Shown here: piece after piece, positions 1-12,486 of the stretch
Layout of the letters: every line of letters starts with the position of its first letter
Position numbering within the stretch: the stretch's first letter is position 1
Origin: Jacaranda mimosifolia
Lineage: Eukaryota; Streptophyta; Magnoliopsida; Lamiales; Bignoniaceae
Direction: 5' to 3'
DNA: 64,000 nt
Assembly: GCA_018894105.1 (NCBI GenBank)
Contig: CM032121.1
Coordinates: forward strand, 7,420,507 to 7,484,506
Program-made: the position numbers and the translations under genes
Notes under the pieces: generated by a model
Database searches by the model: none
The model's input: the letters and a program-made list of their open reading frames with translations, nothing else
Told to the model about the DNA's origin: nothing

Positions 1-116
1 ATATCACTAGTGATAAAATAAAAATTATTGTCACTTGGTACATATTATTAGTGATAAATTTTAAATTATCACTTATTATTGTCACTGATATAATATTTTT
101 TTGTAGTATTTTCTTT
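1..116. mobile_element. End of a CACTA-like transposon (fragment)
   Basis: Read on the minus strand from about 116, the sequence opens with TACTACAAAAAAATATTA, close to the CACTACAAAAA terminus of plant CACTA (En/Spm) elements. It is followed by short words such as AGTGATAAT and AGTGACAAT repeated in both orientations, as in subterminal CACTA repeats. Homology to unit B (from 32527) starts only after this piece, so it lies at the left boundary of the duplicated segment. The rest of the element is outside the window. The assignment is by terminus only. Confidence 0.5.
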
Positions 117-248
117 GTCATTCAATAGAATATTATGCCAAGAAATATGCAAATCAACATGATTAACCATGGACACCTGAATAATATAATAGTCAAAATT
201 ATAACTATACATTTCCTTTAATTTTTACTTGATTATGCATTTTTTTTA

Positions 249-249
249 C

Positions 250-289
<40 letters not shown>
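249..289. repeat. Compound (TA)n(TG)n microsatellite
   Basis: About ten TA units run directly into about eleven TG units. The equivalent place in unit B (near 32898-32920) has a TA tract followed by CA/CG-rich words, so the tract has diverged since the duplication. Confidence 0.9.
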
Positions 290-860
290 TTAATTACATT
301 TATATATGTTTGTATCAAATCTAAATTATTCAGGACCCTGGTTTTTCAGTTTTTCTTTTCTTTTTTTTTTTGCCACGTAAAATATATGTAACACTTACCT
401 TTCAATCTTTTGTTTGGGTTAGTTATTTAAAAAAAAAAAAAAAATCGAATGACAATATTTTTTATGTTTTGGATTGTCGATGTTTGTCATGAATACAATT
501 TGAGGCCTATACATAAACAGAATCAATTTGAAGGACATATTTTTGAAGCCACAATAAAATTTCCAAAGAATCTCAATTAACTGTTTATAATCATTTTTTT
601 CCCAATCAAGTGTTAATAAAGCTCATTCTTCATCAAGTATGGGTTTTTCTATGGCTCCAATAGATTAATTTTTACCTATTGTCATGAATGCCTTTATTTT
701 ATGCTAAGTGGCAGTTTGTTTTAATAAAAAAAAATTAGAACAATTATCCTTTTTTAAGTGAAATACCTTATTTGTCCTTTTAATTTGTTAAATCCTAGCA
801 TCTAAATTATTTATTATTTCTCTTTTTTATTTTAATTTTCTCAATTCCAAATACTTCTTA

Positions 861-861
<1 letters not shown>

Positions 862-937
<76 letters not shown>
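862..937. repeat. (AAT)n microsatellite
   Basis: About 25 uninterrupted AAT/TAA units lie inside the Mutator-like element, followed by an AT-rich stretch of interrupted TAT/ATT words to about 1200. Confidence 0.95.
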
Positions 938-1325
938 TAAATTAATATTTACTAGTATTATGTATTATTATTAGTAATATTATAATTATAAATTATTATA
1001 TTAATAATATTTATAATATTATCAATACTACATATTATGAATATAATTAAAATTATTATAATATATTCTTTCTTATTATTAATATATTACTAATCATGCA
1101 TATAATTAGTATTATTGACTATAATAGTATCAATATAAATGTATATTAATATTTTACTGATATATTATTAAATATTGATAATAATATGATTATATGACTA
1201 ATATTAGTATCAATTATATGCACACATATATTGTATACAAATATATATACACACATGTACGTATATTTATATAAATATATATTATATATACATATATACA
1301 TACAAATACATATATATATATACAT

Positions 1326-1356
<31 letters not shown>

Positions 1357-1367
1357 CATAAGGCCAC

Positions 1368-1545
1368 TACCGCCCGCCACCCCTCCCCCCAGCGACCACC
1401 TAGGCTGCCATGGCCAGATCTAGCAAGGCGACAAGCTTCCAGGTGACTAGGCTTGGAAGCTCGATCGATGCTTCCTTGTGTTGGCCGCCTGGAAGCTTGG
1501 CAGGCAACGAGGTGGGTAGGGGTGCGGGGGTGTTTTAGGGGTTTG
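1368..1545. other. GC-rich block inside the 641-2257 element
   Basis: About 180 bp of strongly GC-rich sequence stands between AT-rich flanks. It has C-runs, GGCCGCCTGG words and the near-inverted pair AAGCTTCCAGG / CCTGGAAGCTT (about 1432-1442 and 1489-1499). An open frame of 71 codons crosses it (1231-1446) but starts in microsatellite DNA and shows no domain. It may be host sequence captured by the element; no source gene is recognised. Confidence 0.5.
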
Positions 1546-2267
1546 TTTTCTCTTCTTTTTTTTTTTTTTTATCACTTTTAGTTTATTTATCTTTTATTTA
1601 TATATATATATATATTTATTTAATTTTTTTTATTTCTTAACTATTATCAATTATATATATTTATATAAATATACATGATATATAAACACTTCAAAATTCA
1701 TGTTGCCACCTAAGCAATAAAAATAATAAAAATAAGTCAATTAATTAAATATATCAACTAATTTTTTTGCCAACATGGCAAAAAAAAAAAAAAAAACACT
1801 ATGAATGTGCCAACTCAATAAAATGCCCTATTTCAAAACCTTCCAGCATGCCACATCATTATTTCTGGCCAAATTTTCAAATTCCGACGACTTTCGGACT
1901 AAATGTGTAAATTTTTTTTAACTTGTAGGACTAAATTTGAAATTGCGTAATATATAGGATAAAATTGAAAGTTGGGAAATCTTATAAGATGAGAAAAAAA
2001 ATTCCTGGAATAAAAATTTACAAGATCAAGAAATTTGCCTAAATGAAAAATTAAATTACTTTAATTTTTTTTTTCAACCCAACAAAGGGTACTTTTACAA
2101 TAATAAAATTTTGAACAAAGGATAAATAAGGAATTTCAAGGAGAACAATAAAAATATTGAATCCTAAAGTAGATATTGATTTAGTTGTAAATCAAAGGTA
2201 ACAAAACACTTGCATGATAATAGATAAAAATGAGAGGTTACGACCATAGGAAACCCCCATCAAGTAT

Positions 2268-3294
2268 TGAGCCCAAACTAAAAAGTTGCCGCTACCCTTC
2301 ATCAAATATATATGGCAATCTAATTAGTAATATAAATTTTAATTTTTTATATTTGGTAACTAGCATCAAATATCTTTGAGTTCCAATTTTGCAATGTTTT
2401 AGTTGGATTCTTATAATTGGGTTCTACTTTAAAAAAAAAAAAATGAATTTGATTTCATTTGGTGCCTTTTGGGAAAATGAATAAATAATTCCTACATAAA
2501 AAATGTGAGCAAAATAAATAAATTTATATCCATAACACCTATAAGTACAGGTTGTTTTGTCAGAATATAAACAAAACTAGATACTTTCTAAATTTTTCTA
2601 GAAGAAGGTGGTTATAACAATCTTCCTAATTATTTCAATCTCTATTTCAATTTGAGAAGATCATAAAAAGAAAATATTAAGATATGATATGCAAAAGCTA
2701 TTTGTTATTCATTATCTTTTTTGTAACAAATTGGTCACACATTTTGTGCATTATGCATGCATGTCAATTATAACACAAGTATATTGATTTGACAATTTAA
2801 CAAGTCTTTTGTTTTTGCTCATTTTTTCCTCCAATATGTCATTTCATTATTTATTAATCTCCTTTGCTTTTCACCAAATTAACAATGTTGAATTGACAAA
2901 GTTTAATCAAGAAAAGAAATGAGATACATACACAAGTTTTCATCCTTTTCTCTTCAATTTCTTTTCATTCTTCTTTCCCCATTTGTCCATGGATGTTTAG
3001 ACTTGGTTTTTTAGTAGGTGGCTCTTTGGGTTGTAACATTGCTACCTTGAAGTAGAGGTCTGTCTAAGCTACAGAAAAGTCAGAACGATTTCATATGATC
3101 ATTTCATCATGTAATGTAGATAGCATCTCTAGAGGAATATTATAGCTTTGATATGTAGCCAAATTCACTAAAAACAATTAGATGACTTTCACTAAGAAGG
3201 TGCTCATTTTGAATTATATACTCAATGTGCCTCAAGCCAAAAAGGATTCATTTATGAATTTTAAATTAAACCAAGAAATGAAAAGGTAGAAAAA

Positions 3295-3347
<53 letters not shown>

Positions 3348-3514
3348 GAGAATAGACATGTATGAAAAAGGGATTCTTTCAATTCTATTGCTTTTATTCT
3401 TTTATTTCCTTAATTTTTTAATATTTTTCCTATGGTAGGCATTAATCAGTAGTCATCAAAATACTTACAGTTGATCATACTGTGAGCACAAACAATAAAG
3501 TCTCTCCAACAAGA
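2268..3514. other. Non-coding 3' flank of the unit A protease
   Basis: No gene is seen. The stretch matches 34346-35480 in unit B. It contains a (CA)n microsatellite at about 3297-3345, where unit B has only a short CA-rich stretch (about 35358-35366). The matching order supports the segmental duplication. Confidence 0.7.
3297..3345. repeat. (CA)n microsatellite
   Basis: About 24 CA units. Unit B has only a few CA repeats at the same place, so the tract expanded or contracted after the duplication. Confidence 0.95.
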
Positions 3515-3862
3515 TTATAAAGTACTAATGTATTCTGCTGCTGAACATTGCCAAAGCCCATAAATAGAACTTCCCATTAGCAAGCACCCTATCCCACAAT
3601 CTGTATCTGTGAAGAAGTAGTTTTCCTGTAAGTCCAAATCACCTCCCTTCAAATGAAATACAAGCTTAGGCACCTTAACACTTTCCATATTATCGACCCT
3701 AGGAAGTTTAATTTGATAGGTGAACACTTTCTTAATTTTGTCAAAAGCATTTTTCTTGAGATATATTATCATAGTGCCCGAGTCGATGATCGTGCCCCCA
3801 AAGTTGTTGACTCTAAGTTCAAATGTCGAGCCTTGATGGGCAAGAGTTTTTCACAAATCCTA

Positions 3863-4156
3863 TGTTAGAAAGTAATTTGAAAAGTTTGTGTCTAAATTCA
3901 TGTTAATTTGAAAGGTTATGTCTAGATTAATGAGCTTTTTGATTTCCTAAGTGAATAGTGAAAGAATATGGCTAGGTACATAAAGTCTTTTAGAATGCTA
4001 AGTGTGATAGTTCATGTATCTAAAATTATTGTCACAAATAAGGAAGTAATATGGTAGAGTTCAAAGGACTCCCTTGCATCTATATAAACCCCTTGTACTT
4101 GGCAATTTCATTTAAGTGAGTCTGAAGACATCTTCTCTTATATTCTTTCTCTAACA
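3863..4156 (+). repeat. Left LTR of the copia element
   Basis: 294 bp, TG...CA ends. TATATAAACC at about 4081-4090 is a likely TATA box for the element's transcript. The LTR is immediately followed by the primer-binding site. Confidence 0.93.
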
Positions 4157-4240
4157 AAGTGGTATCAGAGCCACACGTGGCTCTACAAAACTCTTTAAAA
4201 AAAGAGTTGTTACAGTTGAAAGTGGTGAAAAAATAGAGAG

Positions 4241-7200
4241 ATGGCAAGCAATGGAGCTCTTGCTTTCCAATTCCCTTGTCTCAGAAAAGAAAATTATGAG
4301 ACTTTGTCTCTTCACATGAAAGCTCTACTTGTCTCACAAGATGCATGGAAGATTGTGGGAAAAGAGTATGAGAAACTAGCAATGAAGAAACTTTGAGTTA
4401 AAATGAGAAGGATACTTTGTCAAAGTCAAAGAAGAAAGATCAACAAGCTCCCACTCTCATCCATCAATGTTTAGATGATGCCATGTTCGAGAAGGTGGCC
4501 AATGCAACCACCTCAAAGGAAGCTTGGGAGATTTTACAAAATTCTTTCCAAAGAGCAAACAAAGTCAAGAAGGTGAGATTTCAATTACTAAGAGGTTTTT
4601 GAAGCATTGAGAATGAAAGAGTTATTTTGGATTATTGTTCAAGAGTGAAGGTTATTGTGAATCATTTAAAGAGCTATGAAGAAAAAATTGAAGATGCTCG
4701 AGTAATTGAGAAAATCCTTCGATCTCTAACACCTAAGTTTTGGTTATGTGGTGTGGGGAATTCAGGAGTCAAAAGTCTAGACTTCATGATCATTGAGCAA
4801 TTGGAGGGCTCTCTACAAGCCCATGAAGACCAAATCAAGAGGAGACAAGAAGAACCATTAGAGCAAGTTCTCAAAGCTAAAGCTTTTTTGAAGGATAATG
4901 GAGGAGAAAAAAGCCAACAAGGTCATGGATAAGGAAGAGGATGATGTGGTGGTCGTGGACAAGAAAGAAGCAATGATAACAATTCAACTAATGTCAAAAA
5001 GTGCCAACAGTTATCAAGAGGCCGTGGTTACTAACAAAATACAAATGAGAGAAGGTATGACAAATCTCAAACTGAGTGCTATAATTGTCACAAATTTGGT
5101 CATTACTCCTGGCAATATCATAATATTATTGAAGAAGAAGCTAATCTTGCTAATGAAAGGAAAGAAGAAGAAGAGTCAACCTTATTGCTAGCATTCAAGT
5201 AGGAGGACAATAACAATACCAGCTCTTGGTATTTGGACAATGGTGCAAGCAATAATATATGTTGGCAAAAGGACAAATTTGTAGAACTCAATGAAAGGGT
5301 GAAAGAAAAGGTGGCCTTTGGTGATACTTCAACAATCCAAATCGAAAGAATAGGTACAATTCTTATTTCTTCCAAAGATGGTAGATGTTTATTATGTGCC
5401 AATGTTAAATAGTCATATTTTGAGCTTAGGCCAACTGCTTGAAAAAGGGTACAAAATTCAGATGAAAAATATGCATATTTGGCTTAGAGACTCAAGTGAT
5501 ACTTTGATTGCTAAAGTGCATATGTCCAGAAATAGATTATTCTTTTTGAATTTGAAGACAATTGACACAAAGTGCTTGAAGGTTAATGTGCAAGATAAAT
5601 CATGGCGTTACCACATAAGGTTTGGGCACTTAACTTTTGAACCACTCAAAGTAATGAGAGATAAGGAGATGGTGTATGGGATAGATGCCTTCAATTAATT
5701 ATTCCAATCAATTGCGTCAATCTTGTCTTGTTAGAAAGCACGCTACAAAGAGTTTCCCAAAAGAGGCCACATCAAGAGCAACTAAGCCGCTCCAACTTGT
5801 CCATGTTGATGTGTATGGGTCTGTCAGTACTCCTTCATTTGGCAAAAATAAGTATTTCTTACTCTTTGTTGATAATTATAGTAGAAGCTTTTGTTACATT
5901 TAAAAATTTTAAAACTCTTGTGGAAAAAAAGTGGTTATGAGATAATGTCTTTAAAGGCCAATAGAGAAGGTGAATTCACTTCAAAAGAATTTAATGATTT
6001 TTGTCAATCTCATGGAATTCGTCGTCCTTTAATGGTACCCAGATCGCCACAACAAAATGGTGTGGTGGAGAGGAAGAATACAACCATTCTTAACATGGCT
6101 AGATATATGTTGAAAGGAAAAAATATGCCCAAAGAATTTTGGTCCAAGGCTATTTCTTGTGTAGTTTACTTGTCAATCCACCGACCAACAAAGAATGTAA
6201 AAGATCTAACTCCTCAAGAAGCATGGAGTGGGAGACAGTTAAGCGTCAAGCACTTGAGAATCTTTGGAAGCATTGCCTATGTTCATGTTCCAGAATAAGA
6301 AATAGCCAAGCTTGATGATCAAAGTGTCAAGCATACATTGGCTATGATTCAAGTTCCAAAGGCTATAAGTTGTACAACCCAAGCAATGGCAAAGTGATGG
6401 TAAGTTGAGATGTTGAGTTCAATGAAGATGCAGCTTGGAATTGGGAGGCCCAAGAAGAAAAGATGCACAATTTTCTTCCATACTTTGATGATGAAGAAGC
6501 AGAAAAGTCTATGGAGCCCATATAGGAGATAAATTCACCTCCTTCAAATGCTCATCTAGTTGATGAAGAAAGCTCAATTGAAAGGCCAAGGAGAAAGAGA
6601 AATCTAAGTAAAATTTATGCAAAAATCGAGGAGGTAACTCTTAATGATGATGCACTTTATTGTCTACTTTTAGATAGTAAGCCACTCATCTTTAATGAAG
6701 CAATCGAAGATAAAAGGTACAATCAAGCCATGGATGAAGAGATCAAAGCAATATAAAAGAATAAGACTTGGGAACTAACAACACTTCCCAAGGGTCATAA
6801 TGCCATTGGAGTCAAATAGGTGTACAAAACTAAGAGAAATGCCAATGGCGAGGTAGAAAAATATAAAGTAAGGCTTGTTGCCAAAGGCTACAAGTAAAGA
6901 CAACGAGTTGACTATGATGAAGTGTTTTCACTAGTTGCCCCTGTGGAACTATTCATTTGCTTATCTTTGGCAGCTCAAATAAAGTGGAAAATCTATCAAC
7001 TTGATGTGAAGTCGGCCTTCCTTAATGGCTATCTTGAAAAAGAGGTCTATGTTGAACAACCAATAGGCTATGTGGTCAAAGGACATGAAGACAAAGTTTT
7101 GAGGTTGAAGAAAGCATTGTATGGACTGAAACAAACACCAAAGGCATGGAACAGTCACATTGACAAATACTTCCAAGATAATGGGTTTGTTTGTTGTCCC

Positions 7201-8026
7201 TAAGAGTATGCACTTTATATTAAAATTGATAACCATGTAGATATGTTACTTGTTTGTCTTTATGTGGATGATCTCATTTTTACCGGTAACAATCCAAGTT
7301 TGTTTGATGTTTTTAAGAAAGTTATGCCACTTGAGTTTGAGATGACAAATTTGGGGCTCATGTCATACTATTTGGGCTTAGAAGTTAAGCATATTGATGA
7401 AGGTATTTTCATCTCTCAAGAAGGCTATGCAACAGAGGTGCTAAAGAAATTCAATATGCTTCATTGTAATCCCATGAGTACGCTAATGGGAAGTGGAATG
7501 AAGTTGTCAAAGTTTGATGAAGGAGATAAAGTCAATCCAACAATCTTTAAAAGTCTTGTGGGAAGCTTGATTGATTTTGCCAAAGATCTTTATGATAGAA
7601 ACAGTACTACCAGATTTATATTTTTCATGGGAAAGAATGCCATGTCGTGGAGTTCAAAGAAGCAGTCCATTGTGACTTTCAACTTGTGAATCTGAATATG
7701 TGGTAGCAACTTCTTGTGCTTGTCATGCTATTTGGTTGAGAAGAATATTAAAAGAACTTAACTTTCCACAAGTGGATGCTACGAAAATTTACATTGACAA
7801 CAAGTCAGCACGAGCACTTGCCAGGAACCCGGTGTATCATGAACGAAACAAGCATATAGACACAAGGTATCATTTTATTAGAGAAAGTATTGCAAAAAAT
7901 GAAGTGGAGCTCAAGTATGTGAAGACTCAAGATCAAGTTGCGGATATTTTTACAAAGCCCCTAAAGTTTGAAGACTTTCAAGGATTAAGAGCAAGACTTG
8001 GAGTGAGGAAGAACATTTCAAATTAA
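4241..8026 (+). pseudogene. Copia gag-pol polyprotein, degenerate
   Basis: Gag starts at ATG 4241 (MASNGALAFQF) and is stopped after about 50 codons. Later pieces in order: a gag segment with the [11 protein letters not shown] motif (about 4417-4600); a CCHC zinc knuckle CYNCHKFGHYSW near 5075; a protease-like LDNGASNN near 5237; pre-integrase RYHIRFGHLTFEPL (5610); integrase with LFVDNYSRSF and PQQNGVVERKN (about 5860-6080); reverse transcriptase with YQLDVKSAFLNGYLEKEVYV (6997) and the catalytic YVDD (7261); and RNase H with YIDNKSARALARNP to FTKPLKFED (about 7790-7970). At least ten stops or frame changes interrupt it, including near 4397, 4600, 4930, 5696, 6298, 6522, 7201 and 7687. It is inactive. 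Confidence 0.93.
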
Positions 8027-8033
8027 AGAGGAA

Positions 8034-8327
8034 TGTTAGAAAGTAATTTAAAAAGTGTGTGTCTAAATTCATGTTAATTTGAAAGGTTTATGTCTAGGTT
8101 CATGAGCCTGTTGATTTCCTAAGTAAATGGTACGAGAATATGGCTAGTACATAAAGTCTTTTAGAATGCTAAGTGTGATAGTTTATATACCTAAAATTAT
8201 TTTCATAAATAGGGAAGTAATGTGGTAGAGTTCAAAGGACTCCCTTACACCTATATAAACCTCTTGTACTTGGCAATTTTACTTAAGTGAGTTTGAAGGC
8301 ATCTTCTCTTATATTCCTCCTCTAACA
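8034..8327 (+). repeat. Right LTR of the copia element
   Basis: 294 bp, the same length as the left LTR, preceded by a purine-rich ATTAAAGAGGAA tract. Followed by TCGTA, the target repeat, and then protease sequence. Confidence 0.93.
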
Positions 8328-8443
8328 TCGTAACCCCTTGGATGGAAAGATAGTAAAAAGTAGAGTCATGCAGGTTTTTAATCAAAAGGGTGGTTATCTT
8401 TGAATCCTTTAGGGTTTTGTTGATATTGGCTTCAAACCCCATT

Positions 8444-10023
8444 GGGAAAATCGCACTTTTGGTCCCATAAGTTATGGTCAGTTTCAATTGAGTCCCATTC
8501 ATTTCGAAACTATCACATTAAGTCCCATAATTTAAATTTTTTCTCACATTTGGTTCCACTTCTTCTCTTCTGTTAAATAATTAACAAAAAACGCACGTGT
8601 CGTATGCATGGCGGTTAACAGGTGAGTTTTGGAGAAAAAAATTAACGAGGCCTAAGTTATGGGACCAAATGTGAGATTTTCAGAATTTTTTTTTAAAAAC
8701 TAAATATTCAAAAGTTTTCAAAAAAAATAAATTAAATATTTCTTTTTCAAACATGATAAAAATTGTAATTTATATTTTATAATTTTGCTCCTTTGGAAAT
8801 TTATTTAGTTATTAACTTGTTAATTTTTCTTATTTTTAAACATAGTTAATTTGGATAAATTTTAAATATTAAATTATATTTTTTATTTAAATATATTTTA
8901 ATCATATTTAAAATTTTAATAATTATTTTAATTATAAAATTTAACTTAAAAAATTATTTTTAATTTCATTATTTCTAAATATAAATTAAAATTAATAGAA
9001 TTTAAAATATAATTTTGATTTAGAAAAAAAATTGGTTAATAAAATGTAGTTTAAAATTATATTTAAATATTCATTTGGAAACAAGCATGAAAAATTTTAA
9101 ATTTTCAAATATTTAATTTGCTGTTATTGCAATGAAAACTTTAAAAATAACAAAAATCATAAATCTAAATATTAATTTATAATGAAAAATTATAAATTAT
9201 AAAATTTAAAATTTATTTTCAAATTAACTTATTTTTAGAAATAACAAAAATTTAACAAGTTAATAACAAAATAAATTTCCAAACATGCAAAATTAATAAA
9301 TACAAATTACAAGTTTTCTCACGTTTGGAAAATAATTACTTAGTTTAGTTTTTTTTCAAATCCATTTGAATGTTTAAAATTTTTTACACAATAAATTCTT
9401 TAAAATGTATAATGTTTTAAAAAATTGAATATTTATTTCATGTAATTTAAAATATTTTAAATTTAAATTTATGAAAATTATTCAAAAATTTTATGATAAT
9501 GTTACAAACTACATTAATTAATATCATTTTACAAAGATAAAAAATTAATTCAAATTAAAATTTAAATTAAAAATTATTTGTAATTTTATTATTTCTAAGT
9601 ATTATTTAAAATTATTAGAATTTAATATATAATTTAAATTTTAAATACAATTTAAATTTAGAAATGACTTGTTTAATAAAATATAATTTAAAATTAATTT
9701 TTTTATCAAATTTTAAAATTTAATTTATTTTTTTGAAAAATTTTGAATATTTAGTTTTAAAAAAATATTTAGTTTTTAAAAAAATTCTGAAAATCTCACT
9801 TTTGGTCCCAAAACTTAGGCCTTGTTAATTTTCCTTCCAAAACCCACATGTTAACCACCACGCGTACTGCACATGCATTTTCTGTTAAGTATTCAACGAA
9901 ATGGGGAGGTGGAACCAAATGGGAGAAAAATTTTAAATTATGGGAGTCAATGTGATAATTTTAAAATGAATGGGACTCAATTAAAATTGGTCCTAAGTTA
10001 TGGGACTAAAAGTGCGATTACCC
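8444..10023. mobile_element. Long-TIR (foldback) element inside the unit A protease
   Basis: The two ends are inverted copies of about 245 bp. The left begins GGGAAAATCGCACTTTTGG and the right, on the minus strand, GGGTAATCGCACTTTTAGTC. The central 1.1 kb is very AT-rich with no coding signal. The flanking 9-10 bp (AAACCCCAT and AAATCCCTC) match imperfectly. Unit B has continuous protease sequence at this point (about 36045). The termini share the GGG-TAA-TTGCAnTTTTGGTCCC pattern with the elements at 25775-26516 and 38446-40124, so all three probably belong to one Mutator-like family. Confidence 0.75.
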
Positions 10024-10766
10024 AAATCCCTCTAGAAGAATGTTGGTTTTGCTCAAGTCATTATACGACGTTAGATAATAGAAAAACTTGAGTTCTTGGA
10101 GTTGAGAAAAGAGGGACAATGGTCCAACCCCCAGGCCCACAATCCCAGCGCCCGAGACCCCAAAATCGCCTTCATTATCATGCCCACACCCGAACCCAAC
10201 TTTTGGGACTGAAACATTGCCATGTGAAAGTCTCAGTGGCCAAAACACCTTTAGTTATAGAAAAATCACCATAGGCGTAGGAATACTCACAATTGCCATC
10301 ATCATCACAAGTCGAATCGTCAAGCTCTTTACAAAGGTTGCTAGAGCATGTTAAGTTAGTGTAAGAAAAAGATATTCTGGGATCGAATAGAAGCATTGGC
10401 TGGTCAAAGCAGAACTAGGAGGGATGGCATTGAGTTCATGTAAGGTTATTTCCAATATCAAAAATTGCAGATAAAATAAGGGATGGGTGCCAATGGACAA
10501 ATCCATTATAAACTCGCCATCTCCAGTGTGAGTTAGGGCCTCATTGCTCACATTTGATGCAGAAAGAACTATTGCATTGAGCTTTTCCATCCTTCTCCCG
10601 CCATGCTTGATTGCACGTTGCAAAAGTTCGTATTTGTGAAGTTTCAACCCGAATCCACGTGTTTTACGGTCACCTAGAACCCAATTTTTTGGTTGGAGTG
10701 GTCTAGCGTGTGCTTTGATGTGCATGTCGTTGGTGAAAGAAGTAGAGCTACTGAGGTAAGGAGAAG

Positions 10767-12323
10767 AAGTAATGCCAAGAGGAGAAATGTGTTGGAGATA
10801 TTAATTGTATATACTCTAGAGAATATATAAGTAATCGAGGGATATATAGAAAGTCTCGATCGGAATGTGTTGGATGAGTGTGGATAGGGATAGGATCATG
10901 AGAAGACATGATGGAGTAAACTAAAGTGGATTGTGAAGGAATCAATTGAAGACCAGCTAGTTCCAAAAATGGGAAAGAAGGAAAACGAGTGGAGACAAGA
11001 AATTAGTTAGCACCAAATTTTGAGCACTCAATTGGTTCGACAACATTACCCTTACACATATATATATATATATATATATATCAAAACATTTAGATCAAAA
11101 TTTAAACTTTAACAAGTTTTAAATGTGTCTGCATGTGTAAATATAAAAAAAAAATATAGTACTTAAGGCCGTTCTAGTACATAATTTTATTGGATACAAC
11201 ATTTTGATAATTAAATTATCAAAACTCAAAATTATTTGTAAATTAATAAATAATTGAATGTCTATGTTTGCTTAATTCTTATTAGGAAGTAGTAGAGTTT
11301 TGATGTAGGTTTATCATGTTAATGCAAGCTACAATGCCACAATAGCAGCTTGGATGACCTAAACTTTGAGTCATACGTACCTAAATTGCAATAAATAGGG
11401 AAGTCAATTATAATTCTACTGAGCCCAAGGGCACAAAGTACTCACTCTGGCCGCACCCAGCCTAGTACTTATATAATTATAATATTTAATATATTATGTA
11501 TTTTTAATGATTTTAAAAATATAATACAAGAAGTAATGTTGCTTCGTTAATCTTTGTATTTTAGTTTTAAATTGTTATATTTGAATATTACCATATTGTT
11601 ATGACTTTTTGTATTAATTTTTATAATATTATAGTTAAATTACTAAACTATGATTAATTAATCGAACAGTTTTGTGAAAAAAAGATGTTGTGGTGGGACG
11701 GGCAGTGCAAGTGTGGGTAATTTTATATATTTAGTACATTATTTGCATCACTATAAAAAGTTAAGTATCATTATGAAAAAAAAATTGTTCTAAAGTTAAT
11801 TTTATAATAACTATAAATTTTTATCAAAAATATAATTTTTTAAATAATTAGTAACAAAAATTATTAGTTAACAATTTATAATTATATTAATTGCAATTAA
11901 AGCAACACAGTAACTATTAAAAAATAATATAAAAAAGATAATAATCACAACTATAGATTTGTTGTGGCAAGGGTTCATGTAATTAGAGCATCTAATTTGA
12001 ATTCGCCTATAATAGTTATAAATTAATCATAACTAATATTTTAATTTTTTGTATTGTCAAATCTAAAAACCACATGACGGGACCGGCAGGGTGCAATGGG
12101 TGGGTTTGAAGTTTTTTTTAAAAAAAGAAAAAAGAAAAATAAATGTATGAGGCGAGTTTGAATTTAGAAAAAACCCAGCCTTTGATTTGCCCAATGCCAA
12201 GCCAATAAAGATATGTATATCACTTGCCAAGTAATATTAATTACCCTAAACTTAATAAATATAATATATAATTCTCTGAATTTTTAATTGGCGTACTGTT
12301 ATCGGGCAGAAATCAATCATTTA
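10767..12323. other. 5' flank of the unit A protease, non-coding
   Basis: No gene is supported. The sequence parallels 36824-38410 in unit B, including the former promoter region, a TA microsatellite (about 11059-11081 here, 37070-37087 there) and GC-richer words such as GGGACGGGCAGTGC near 11696 that look like MITE debris. Confidence 0.6.
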
Positions 12324-12486
12324 GGCTTTGTTTGGTTGTAAATTCCCAATACATTTTTCAACTTTCAAAACTTAAACAAACAGAAAAATACACATTCTTC
12401 AATCTCACTCCCACAATACAAAATTTATTTCCAAAAAATTCCTACTATCCCCAACCCCACACCATTCCCCAAGGCACCACATATTT

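Larger units (their letters stand above)
641..2257. mobile_element. Non-autonomous Mutator-like element (unit A only)
   Basis: The element is flanked by a perfect 10-bp direct repeat CATCAAGTAT (631-640 and 2258-2267). Its ends are inverted: the left reads GGGTTTTTCTATGGCTCC and the right, on the minus strand, GGGGTTTCCTATGGTCG, with looser similarity continuing for about 60 bp. Unit B at about 34345 has an uninterrupted CATCAAGTATTGGGCCC, an empty site. Target repeats of 9-11 bp and long inverted ends are typical of Mutator-like elements. No transposase is present. The interior is AT-rich with an AAT microsatellite and one GC-rich block. Confidence 0.75.
3863..8327 (+). mobile_element. Ty1-copia LTR retrotransposon (unit A only, inside the protease)
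   Basis: Two direct repeats of 294 bp each bound the element (3863-4156 and 8034-8327), starting TGTTAGAAAG and ending CTAACA. The left LTR is followed by a primer-binding site TGGTATCAGAGCC (4160-4172), complementary to the initiator-Met tRNA end. A short purine tract precedes the right LTR. Flanking 5-bp repeats are TCCTA and TCGTA; unit B has TCGTA at the empty site, so the left copy carries one mutation. The LTRs differ at roughly one base in ten, so the insertion is old. Integrase lies before reverse transcriptase, the copia order. Confidence 0.95.
3515..10766 (-). pseudogene. Nepenthesin-like aspartic protease, unit A copy, disrupted
   Basis: This is the counterpart of the protease at 35481-36823, in three pieces: the N-terminal part at 10024-10766, a short middle part at 8328-8443 and the C-terminal part at 3515-3862. 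A long-TIR element (8444-10023) and a copia element (3863-8327) separate them. Recognisable segments include the nepenthesin cysteine-rich region with LCKELDDSTCDDDGNC, the GFGCGHDNEGDFG segment and the C-terminal FHLKGGDLDLQENYFFTDTD. Frameshifts split the N-terminal part between frames near 10240 and 10390. The methionine codon matching the unit B start reads TTG. The segment between the VDN and MESVKVPK motifs (15-20 residues in unit B) is deleted. It cannot make an aspartic protease. Confidence 0.85.

Noticed and set aside
1146..1446. Two Tyr/Ile/Val-rich frames on opposite strands
   Set aside because: Direct translation of TA/CA microsatellites.
8251..8502. Minus-strand frame of 83 codons
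   Set aside because: A chance fusion of copia LTR, protease remnant and the edge of the long-TIR element; not a gene.
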